The notes below the pieces were generated by a model. The model was given only the letters and a program-made list of their open reading frames with translations. It did no database searches and was not told the DNA's origin. Shown piece by piece: positions 44,943 to 51,810 of a stretch of 55,381 nucleotides of DNA (positions are counted from its first letter, which is position 1; every line of letters begins with the position of its first letter). The DNA is from Vibrio sp. 99-70-13A1 (lineage in GTDB: Bacteria > Pseudomonadota > Gammaproteobacteria > Enterobacterales > Vibrionaceae), in assembly GCF_013114625.1 (NCBI RefSeq), contig NZ_VTXD01000033.1, forward strand, positions 1-55,381. Direction: 5' to 3'. Position numbers and translations under genes: made by a program.

Positions 44943-46552
44943 TATCCATCACTCCTACAATTACTGGTTTTACTTGTGTATAGAGCATTATTGTTTCTTC
45001 TAAGTGAACAATTGCTGGTGCTAAGTGAACTATTATTTCTGTTAAGTGCTTTATGGGTAACCCACTGATTCACTTCTTTTATTAACAGTGTAGGTAATAA
45101 GGCAACAATTGGACTTAATAATGCGAGAATTGCACATAGCCATAAATCTGAAACATGAAAAGCCACGTACAAAAAGACGAGTAAGCAGACGATGTTGATG
45201 GTGAGAAACTTAATTTGATATGGCATGAATAGCTGTCGTTGGCTTAGGGTATAGATAGATACGGCTTTAAGGGCTTGTGCAATACCTAGTGAAATAATTA
45301 TTCCCCAGATGCCGAGTTCGTTTCCTAGCCCCCACATTAGACCAAGTCCAATAAGGGTAGAAACAAAGCTGACTCTAAACTGTTGTTGGGTGTTTTTATT
45401 GTATAAAACACCAATGTTTACAAGTTCCGATAACTCTTTAAACCACGCGACTAAAAGAGTACCAATAAGTAATTGGATGGAAATAGTATAGGATTCCGGT
45501 AGAGCTAAGGAGATAAACACTTTTGCAGAAAAGGCGACAAAAATTGTTAAGGCGGTTAGGTACGAGATACCCAGTTGAGTAACCGTGCAGGTTTTTTTTA
45601 CACCATGCTCATTGATGTATTGAAAGCGTTTTGGCATCCACCACATACCAAATGGCTGCATGAGAATACACATAGCAAACGAGAACTTAATGGCAACAGC
45701 GTATAAACCAAGTGTATTTAGATCGGTGTTATACGCGAGAAAGAAACGCTCTGAACCATTCAGTCCAAACCCAACAAATGCGGTCAGCATTAATGGAATG
45801 CCATAACTTAAGTGTTTTTTAAACTGGGTCTTAGAAGGTAAACGCCATTCAAAATGGTTGATGGCATGTAATGCAAAAAATTGAACGGCATAAGTAATAG
45901 CTCCACAAGCCAGTATGTTAATCACCGTCGGTTGGGTGGTCAGTACTACTACAATGAGCCCGACCTGCAATGTGGTGGATAAGACGCTTATCACTAAAAA
46001 TGTTTTGGCTTTGTCTTGCATGCGAAGCCATGCGGTAGATAACCCAAGAATACCGTCTAATGATGCGCAGACGAGAAGAAGATTTAACTCGACCTTTGAC
46101 ACCAGGAAGTCAGCAGGAAAGGGGATTAAATTGATGATCGAAAACAGCACTAGGCTTATGACAACGGCAATCATACAAGTTGAGCTGTATAACTCACTTG
46201 CACGCTTAAACTGATTGGCGGTTTGTTTTTCTGTTCCTACAAAACGGTACAAGACTTCATGCATTGCTAAGGCGATCACAATGCCACTTGCTGCCCCTAT
46301 AGAAGCCAATAAATCAAGTTTTCCGATTTGCTGAGGTTGTAAGTAACTCGCCATAAACGGCAGCATGATTAATGATATGCCTTTGTTTAGAACCAAGCCT
46401 AAACCATAAGTGAGCATATTCGCTATTGGGCTTTGTTTTTTGCTCGTCGTGCTGATCTTTAAGCTTTTTTCGCTTAGTTTTAAGTTCGTTTCATTTGGTC
46501 TTGAGTTGATAGCTATTGGTTTAAGGCTCATAGCTCTTGGTTTAAGGCTCAT
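44942..46552 (-). CDS. sypK: Wzx-type polysaccharide flippase (SypK-like)
   Basis: 536-residue MATE/PST-superfamily flippase with about 12-14 helices, starting near residue 46 (ANMLTYGLGLVLNKGISLIMLPF). It flips the lipid-linked repeat across the inner membrane. The chosen start overlaps the sypJ stop (ATGA), but Met 8 and Met 46 are alternatives. Residues 1-42 consist of six degenerate seven-residue repeats (MSLKPRA, MSLKPIA and so on), and the C-terminal 35 residues contain four more of a different type. The family normally lacks such tails. Confidence 0.83.
   Translation of the reverse strand: MSLKPRAMSLKPIAINSRPNETNLKLSEKSLKISTTSKKQSPIANMLTYGLGLVLNKGISLIMLPFMASYLQPQQIGKLDLLASIGAASGIVIALAMHEVLYRFVGTEKQTANQFKRASELYSSTCMIAVVISLVLFSIINLIPFPADFLVSKVELNLLLVCASLDGILGLSTAWLRMQDKAKTFLVISVLSTTLQVGLIVVVLTTQPTVINILACGAITYAVQFFALHAINHFEWRLPSKTQFKKHLSYGIPLMLTAFVGFGLNGSERFFLAYNTDLNTLGLYAVAIKFSFAMCILMQPFGMWWMPKRFQYINEHGVKKTCTVTQLGISYLTALTIFVAFSAKVFISLALPESYTISIQLLIGTLLVAWFKELSELVNIGVLYNKNTQQQFRVSFVSTLIGLGLMWGLGNELGIWGIIISLGIAQALKAVSIYTLSQRQLFMPYQIKFLTINIVCLLVFLYVAFHVSDLWLCAILALLSPIVALLPTLLIKEVNQWVTHKALNRNNSSLSTSNCSLRRNNNALYTSKTSNCRSDG
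44979..45062 (-). repeat. 21-bp repeats at the 3' end of the flippase gene
   Basis: On the + strand CTAAGTGAACAATTGCTGGTG (45000-45020) and CTAAGTGAACTATTATTTCTG (45021-45041) are clear, with decayed copies on either side. They encode seven-residue units such as NSSLSTS and NCSLRRN in the cytoplasmic tail. Confidence 0.7.
46488..46550 (-). repeat. 21-bp repeats at the 5' end of the flippase gene
   Basis: The + strand units at 46509-46529 and 46530-46550 differ at one base of 21 (ATAGCTATTGG... and ATAGCTCTTGG..., both ending TTTAAGGCTC). A third diverged unit is at 46488-46508. They encode MSLKPRA, MSLKPIA and INSRPNE. Each of the two near-identical units carries an ATG, so the duplication also duplicated the start codon. 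Confidence 0.85.
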
Positions 46553-47775
46553 AGTGCTTTCCCTCGTGACTGATGCTCGAAAGAAAGGTTTGCTTTAGGC
46601 GTTGAAAGACATTGGCAAATCTCGGCATAGCATTGTTCAGCGTGGTAGCCAGTAGCGACATTTTTGGCTTCGATTGCGAGTGAAGCTCTTAGATTTGAAT
46701 CATGTGTTAGCGTGTTTAGGGTTTCGCGTAATGCATTAGCACTGCGAGGTGAGTATTTCATGCAGTTGATGCCATGAGTAAGCACTTTGTCCCAGTAAGC
46801 CCCATCTTCAGGTATAACGACACTTAACCCCGCAGCCAGTGCTTCAAGAATCGATAATCCAAAAGGTTCTTCAATGCTGGTGGAGACAAATATCCCTGCT
46901 TGAGATCGAATTTGGTCTAAATTTGATGGTGATTGATAAAGAGAAACATTAGCCCAGTTTTCTGGCAGGGAACTTACTTCAATCTCGGTACTTGTCGGGC
47001 GTATATAACAGATATCTGTTTCGATGGGTTCTTCGTTGTGCGCCGGGTTAATTGCTTCTAACAGTACGTCTAAACCTTTCCATTTTAATAACGAAGCTGC
47101 CCATAACACTCTAGTTGATTGAAAGCTTGAGGTAGAAGGCCAATTACATTGAGCAATGCCATTATTGAATGGATGATATTGCTCTTTGTCCATTGAGAAT
47201 CGAGCAAGAATTTGGTTTTGAACTGGGTCGTTTGTCAAAGTGAAATAATGATAGATAGAATTTGTTATGGACTGTTCGCTACTCTTTAAATAAAAGACTT
47301 TGTAGGCTTTGGTTAAGCAGTAGCCGATAGAACGAGATTGAGCGACAGGACCATGTATTAATTGAATGATTGAGTATTTAGAGAATAAACCGACTAAGTA
47401 AATAGCCATATCAATTCCAGGGCCAGAGGCACCAATCGCGTAATCAATACGTTTCACTCTTAGCATAGTAAACAGAATGAAACTGACTAAACAAAGCTGC
47501 GCGAACCAATACCCTAAGCCTTGTGTTTTTGTCAGGAACTTCCATTTAGGCAGTGATAAGATTCGACAATTACCGTGCTTTGATAATTTAGCCCAAGAAT
47601 CACCGTCTGCACTAAGGATTGTGAATTGAGTTTTGTTGTGATGACAAGATTGTAGCATTTCAGCTGTCGCCACTTTTGAGCCTCCTGCAAACGGAATTGG
47701 GTCGTACACAAAGCTATGAACCGGCGTATGGTTCGAAGTTTTACTGAATGTAAACTTATGGCTAGCAATGTTCAT
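46549..47775 (-). CDS. sypJ: Glycosyltransferase (SypJ-like)
   Basis: 408 residues. The N-terminal half has FVYDPIPFAGGSKVATAEMLQ and a hydrophobic stretch about 90-110; the C-terminal GT-B half has VLWAASLLKWKGLDVLLEAI and SIEEPFGLSILEALAAGLSVVIPEDG with the GT4 E-x7-E motif. It is the gene before the flippase, as sypJ is in V. fischeri. No sigma-54 signature in the 79-bp gap upstream, so it is probably transcribed from the sypI promoter. Sugar specificity unknown. Confidence 0.78.
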   Translation of the reverse strand: MNIASHKFTFSKTSNHTPVHSFVYDPIPFAGGSKVATAEMLQSCHHNKTQFTILSADGDSWAKLSKHGNCRILSLPKWKFLTKTQGLGYWFAQLCLVSFILFTMLRVKRIDYAIGASGPGIDMAIYLVGLFSKYSIIQLIHGPVAQSRSIGYCLTKAYKVFYLKSSEQSITNSIYHYFTLTNDPVQNQILARFSMDKEQYHPFNNGIAQCNWPSTSSFQSTRVLWAASLLKWKGLDVLLEAINPAHNEEPIETDICYIRPTSTEIEVSSLPENWANVSLYQSPSNLDQIRSQAGIFVSTSIEEPFGLSILEALAAGLSVVIPEDGAYWDKVLTHGINCMKYSPRSANALRETLNTLTHDSNLRASLAIEAKNVATGYHAEQCYAEICQCLSTPKANLSFEHQSRGKAL

Positions 47776-47854
47776 GGTCTTACCCTCATTTTGATTATTT
47801 ACTCAATCTTGCTTTGCGTTACATCTGATATGGGAAATTTAAACGATAGGTTTG

Positions 47855-49033
47855 CTATCTGAATGTCCAACGTAACAATGGTTTTAAACCATGAGCAATA
47901 GGTACACAGTGGCTACTTGGCTCGTGAGTGATGCGGGCGTATAAAGATTCCAAAGCATGAGTATTAGACTCAATTGTTAAACGAGTAGAAGCGAGCTGGT
48001 ATAGGTTTTCGGCTAGCCTAGACCGTAGTGATACATTTGAAATGAGTGCTAACATACAACTAGCCATATCGATGATAGGGTTTTTAGGTGAGTATAAAAG
48101 CCCTGTTATTTCGTGCTTGATGAACTCAGGAATTCCACCGACTTGTGGAGCAACGACAGGCAATTTCGCCAATCCAGCTTCAGCAAGCACAAGACCAAAT
48201 GCTTCTTCCCTTGCACCGCTGACAAAAGCATCTACCCCTCCAACAAGCCAATTAGAAACGTTGCTTTGCTCCCCAACGAAATGAACATTGTCAGATAACC
48301 CCAGCTTTGACACGAGAGTTTCAAGGTTTTTCCTTTCTTCACCTTCCCCTATAACCACAAGGTGAATGTTTCCAGCCGGAGAAATATGTTTAAGTGCTTG
48401 AATGATTAGGTCGACGCCTTTGCGGATAATCAATGACCCCACAGTAGCGAATACAAAAGCATTGTCTGGAATGTGTAGAGTTTGTCTTACATTGACATAG
48501 CGCTTGAAGTTCATACTGACACCGTTAGGGATCACAGATAGCTTATTCTTAGGGTATCCATCTGATAGAAGTTCTTTGCTGATTGCATCACTCACACAAA
48601 CAATGTGAGGGGACATGTGCAAACCAAGTGTAAAACGGTCTCTAAGTTGGTAATGGCTATGAAGCTGTGTCACAAGAGGGACTTGGCAGATACGAGCGGC
48701 TAAACACATCCACTGGCAAGGAGCACCGCTGTTTACGTGTATTACGTCGATGCCATAGGTTTTGATGTAATGAATAGCGTGTTTGACAAGGTGACACCAA
48801 CTAACGGTGTCAAAACGAGGAGATTGCCAGCCACCTATGAGCGGAAAAGCAGACAGTTCTGATGTGATGTTGTGCCCTTCATAATGATGAAGTAGTGCAG
48901 GGCAGTTGGTCCAAAGGAAGGGTGTGTAACGCTCTTTGTTTAGCGAGTCTATTAAATTAATTAAGCAGACTTCACTGCCTCTAATCCAGTTATCACCATA
49001 ATGAACGTAAAGTATTCTTTTTGTATTCTTCAT
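47855..49033 (-). CDS. sypI: Family 4 glycosyltransferase (SypI-like)
   Basis: 392-residue GT-B enzyme. VHYGDNWIRGSEVCLINLIDSL at the N-terminus, the VIHVNSGAPCQWMCLAA donor-site region, FATVGSLIIRKGVDLIIQAL, and ARE-EAFGLVLAEAGLAKLPVVAPQVGGIPE with the E-x7-E pair. It opens the syp-type block and is preceded by a perfect sigma-54 promoter, as at V. fischeri sypI. In V. fischeri, sypH would follow upstream; here 320 bp of non-coding DNA and a YidA-like gene follow instead. Confidence 0.82.
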   Translation of the reverse strand: MKNTKRILYVHYGDNWIRGSEVCLINLIDSLNKERYTPFLWTNCPALLHHYEGHNITSELSAFPLIGGWQSPRFDTVSWCHLVKHAIHYIKTYGIDVIHVNSGAPCQWMCLAARICQVPLVTQLHSHYQLRDRFTLGLHMSPHIVCVSDAISKELLSDGYPKNKLSVIPNGVSMNFKRYVNVRQTLHIPDNAFVFATVGSLIIRKGVDLIIQALKHISPAGNIHLVVIGEGEERKNLETLVSKLGLSDNVHFVGEQSNVSNWLVGGVDAFVSGAREEAFGLVLAEAGLAKLPVVAPQVGGIPEFIKHEITGLLYSPKNPIIDMASCMLALISNVSLRSRLAENLYQLASTRLTIESNTHALESLYARITHEPSSHCVPIAHGLKPLLRWTFR

Positions 49034-49078
49034 TGTATTCCCTTACCAACGTATTTTGTAATTAGTTGTATATGGGAA

Positions 49079-49096
49079 TTGCAAATCGAGTGCCAA
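49079..49096 (-). promoter_or_regulatory. Sigma-54 promoter before sypI
   Basis: Minus strand TTGGCAC-TCGAT-TTGCAA matches the full -24/-12 consensus (YTGGCAC-N5-TTGCW) with no mismatch. Predicted start near 49070, about 37 bp before sypI. The same promoter exists at sypI in V. fischeri. Confidence 0.9.
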
Positions 49097-49152
49097 AAGG
49101 AGTGTGTTATAACTCGTTGATTTTATAGTATTAAATTAAAGGTGTTTTGATC

Positions 49153-49167
49153 TTTTCAAAATGAGAA
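49153..49167 (-). promoter_or_regulatory. SypG-enhancer-like site upstream of sypI
   Basis: Minus strand TTCTCATTTTGAAAA matches the reported SypG binding consensus TTCTCANNNTGCDWN at all but one position and lies 57 bp upstream of the -24 element. It shares the 12-base core TTCTCATTTTGA with the site near sypM. Confidence 0.55.
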
Positions 49168-49259
49168 TCAGTTTGAGTCTTTGAATGTAGAACATGAACG
49201 GGCTGATTAGTTGCTATTCATACGTAAACTAATAATCAACCACGCTCATTATTTTTAGG

Positions 49260-49369
49260 GGTTAAGCATGTTGTCCGTGGTTAAGCTTTGTCTTCGGATT
49301 AAGCTTTTTTCTCCGGGCTAAGCCTTTTCTCCAGGTTAAATATCTTCTTCAGGTTAAGCCATAGGCTCA
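49260..49369 (-). repeat. Six degenerate 17-19 bp repeats spanning the yidA stop
   Basis: Unit starts on the + strand at 49260, 49279, 49296, 49315, 49334 and 49352, each GG(T/A)TAAGC- or GGGCTAAGC-like followed by a pyrimidine-rich TTCTCC run. The unit at 49352 holds the TAA stop of the YidA-like gene; five further copies lie downstream in non-coding DNA. With the enhancer and sigma-54 sites, this accounts for most of the 49034-49353 gap. Confidence 0.75.
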
Positions 49370-50169
49370 AAAATGAATTTTTCAATAGCCTTTGCAACAC
49401 CGTGTTCATTATTACTTGCAGTAATGTAGTCGGCGATTGCTTTAGTTTCATCCATTGCATTTTCCATTGCGATACCTAAGCCAGCATATTCAAGCATATG
49501 ATGGTCATTCTCTGCATCGCCCATACAGATCACTTCTTCTGCTTTTATACCTAGATGTTTAGCAATAGCTTCGATACCCACACCTTTATTTGATTCAGGA
49601 TTCAAGAATTCAAGGAAGAAAGGAGCACTTTGCACGATCGTAAATTCTTGATGTAATTCAGGTGATAGCTGACTGATAATTTCAGTTAACTTTGATGGTT
49701 CTGCGACAATCATTGTTTTAATGATTTCGTGATTATCTTCAAGATCAGTAAAGTTGAATTCAGTGATATCTAAGCCGTTAATAGTTGCTTCGATTTGAGT
49801 ATATTCATTATTTTTAGGGGTAATGAGACCATGCTTTTTACTAAAGGCATGAACATAACCACCGAGTTCGTTTGCTAGCTTTGCAATCGCTTTTGCGGCT
49901 TGACCATTACTGATCTTACTGTGAATGATTTCTTTCGTTGATACGTTTTGTACCATTGAACCGTTGTAGAAAAGTACGAAGTCATCGCTACCATTTATTT
50001 CTAATTCATCCAGCTTACTTTGCATGCCTTCTAGAGGGCGACCAGAGGCAAGTACGATTTTTACGCCTGCTTTACGAGCCTTCGCAATTGCGTCTTTGTT
50101 TTCTTGAGAAATGACTTTATCACTATTTAATAGTGTGCCATCCATATCTAGTGCTACTAACTTGTACAT
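49354..50169 (-). CDS. yidA: Cof-type HAD phosphatase (YidA-like)
   Basis: 271 residues, the same size as E. coli YidA (270). HAD motif I DMDGTLLNSD (Asp 8 nucleophile, Asp 10), motif II LASGRP, motif III Lys in FLNPESNKGVGI, and motif IV CMGDAENDHHML. The Cof cap domain lies between motifs II and III. YidA dephosphorylates sugar phosphates in the cytoplasm. Divergent from queE across 186 bp. The 3' end carries tandem repeats that contain the stop codon. Confidence 0.88.
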   Translation of the reverse strand: MYKLVALDMDGTLLNSDKVISQENKDAIAKARKAGVKIVLASGRPLEGMQSKLDELEINGSDDFVLFYNGSMVQNVSTKEIIHSKISNGQAAKAIAKLANELGGYVHAFSKKHGLITPKNNEYTQIEATINGLDITEFNFTDLEDNHEIIKTMIVAEPSKLTEIISQLSPELHQEFTIVQSAPFFLEFLNPESNKGVGIEAIAKHLGIKAEEVICMGDAENDHHMLEYAGLGIAMENAMDETKAIADYITASNNEHGVAKAIEKFIFEPMA

Positions 50170-50355
50170 TCAATTACCTACCAAAGAGTTAAAACTTAAT
50201 AAAATCTAATGTTCGCAAGGATAAGGGAAGTTAGAAAAACAGGCTAGACGTTTGAGCATTTTGATGGCAAATATTCAATTGTTTGACCCAAAGGGTTAAG
50301 TGCTTTATCGTCTGCGGCTTAAATAACGTAATAAGATGATAGAGCTGAGGCGAAG

Positions 50356-51024
50356 TTGTACAAGATTAACGAAATGTTTGAAACTATCCAAGGTGAGGGT
50401 GTCTTTACCGGTGTTCCTGCTGTATTTGTTCGGTTGCAGGTTTGCCCGGTGGGGTGTTCATGGTGTGACACCAAGCAAACGTGGGAAGCTTTAGAAAAAG
50501 ACCAAACGACCTTAGGTGACATTATGTTGAAAACTCAAGATTCACCAACTTGGTCACCTATTGATGCTGAGGGTATTGTTCAAGAATATACCCGCCAAGG
50601 TTATACAGCGAATCATATAGTGATCACTGGCGGAGAGCCTTGCATTTATGATCTTGTTCCTCTGACTGAAGCTTTCGAAAAAATCGGTTGTAAATGTCAA
50701 ATCGAAACCAGCGGGACTTCTGAAGTTAAAGCAACAGACAATACGTGGGTGACACTGTCACCAAAAATTGCGATGAAAGGTAAGCTACCCGTTTTGGTTT
50801 CTGCGCTTGTTCGTGCAAATGAAATTAAACACCCAGTTGGCACCCAGAAAGATATTGATCAGCTTGATGAACTTATGTCTAAAGCTGAGTTATCTGAAGA
50901 AACAGTTATCGCTTTACAACCTATTAGCCAAAAGCCGCGAGCGACTCAATTATGTATTGATACTTGCGTGAAACGTAATTGGCGATTATCTATTCAAACT
51001 CATAAATATTTGAGCATTGCCTAG
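50356..51024 (+). CDS. queE: 7-carboxy-7-deazaguanine synthase QueE
   Basis: 222-residue radical SAM enzyme that turns 6-carboxytetrahydropterin into 7-carboxy-7-deazaguanine in queuosine synthesis. The radical SAM cluster motif C-x3-C-x2-C is C30-PVG-C34-SW-C37. ETIQGEGVFTGVPAVFVRLQ and the GGEPCIYDL substrate/SAM segment are typical. The start is TTG at 50356 with GAGG 5 bp upstream; an internal Met at residue 7 would cut into the conserved N-terminus. Next gene is queC, giving adjacent pathway steps, with a 99-bp gap. Confidence 0.93.
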   Translation: MYKINEMFETIQGEGVFTGVPAVFVRLQVCPVGCSWCDTKQTWEALEKDQTTLGDIMLKTQDSPTWSPIDAEGIVQEYTRQGYTANHIVITGGEPCIYDLVPLTEAFEKIGCKCQIETSGTSEVKATDNTWVTLSPKIAMKGKLPVLVSALVRANEIKHPVGTQKDIDQLDELMSKAELSEETVIALQPISQKPRATQLCIDTCVKRNWRLSIQTHKYLSIA

Positions 51025-51123
51025 TTTTCATTATTAGTAGCAATACCAGTTCAGTTTATATATTTGGCTATTATCATCTTAGTAATTAACAGCGTTCTAA
51101 TGGCTGTTTTGTAAGGATTTAAC

Positions 51124-51810
51124 ATGAAAAAAACAGTAGTTGTCTTCAGTGGAGGGCAGGATTCTACAACTTGCCTAGTTCAAGCATTAAAAGAATACGA
51201 CGAAGTACATGCAATCACTTTCGATTACGGGCAACGTCATAAGCTTGAAATTGAAGTCGCACAATCATTAGCCGCTGAATTAGGCGTAAAAGCTCATAAA
51301 GTAATGGATGTAACATTATTGAATGAGCTAGCAATCAGTTCTCTTACACGAGACGACATCCCTGTTTCTCATGAACTACAAGAGAATGGCTTACCCAATT
51401 CTTTTGTTCCTGGTCGTAATATCTTGTTTTTAACTCTGGCTGGTATCTACGCTTACCAAATTGGCGCAGAAAGTATCATTACAGGCGTTTGTGAAACCGA
51501 TTTCTCAGGCTACCCTGATTGTCGTAATGATTTTGTTAAAGCGATGAATTCAGCCTTAGTTCAAGGAATGGATAAGGCGTTAGAAATTAAAACGCCTTTG
51601 ATGTGGCTTAATAAAGCCGAGACCTGGGCTTTAGCTGATCAGTATGATTCTCTATCACTGATCAGAAATAAAACCCTGACTTGCTATAACGGAATTGTTG
51701 GAGATGGCTGTGGCGATTGCCCTGCTTGTGAGTTACGTAAAGTTGGGCTTACGGATTACCTTGAGAATCGCTCTGAAGTGATGTCTGAGCTTGTTCGAAA
51801 ACAGAGCTAG
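51124..51810 (+). CDS. queC: 7-cyano-7-deazaguanine (preQ0) synthase QueC
   Basis: 228 residues. The N-terminal ATP-pyrophosphatase P-loop is FSGGQDSTTC (about 8-17), and four Cys near the C-terminus (C187, C196, C199, C202 in CYNGIVGDGCGDCPAC) bind zinc. It makes preQ0 from CDG, ammonia and ATP, following QueE. No preQ1-riboswitch-like leader was seen. The last 62 bp overlap the convergent GGDEF gene. Confidence 0.95.
   Translation: MKKTVVVFSGGQDSTTCLVQALKEYDEVHAITFDYGQRHKLEIEVAQSLAAELGVKAHKVMDVTLLNELAISSLTRDDIPVSHELQENGLPNSFVPGRNILFLTLAGIYAYQIGAESIITGVCETDFSGYPDCRNDFVKAMNSALVQGMDKALEIKTPLMWLNKAETWALADQYDSLSLIRNKTLTCYNGIVGDGCGDCPACELRKVGLTDYLENRSEVMSELVRKQS

Noticed and set aside
46410..46598. 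Leu-rich small open frame opposite the flippase start
   Set aside because: Its repeated LIALGLR pattern is the reverse reading of the 21-bp repeats that encode MSLKP units.
49034..49353. ops/JUMPstart element for RfaH before the polysaccharide block
   Set aside because: No GGCGGTAG-like sequence on the relevant strand; a perfect sigma-54 promoter explains initiation.
51025..51123. preQ1 riboswitch before queC
   Set aside because: No preQ1-type stem and A-rich tail could be recognised in this gap or before queE.
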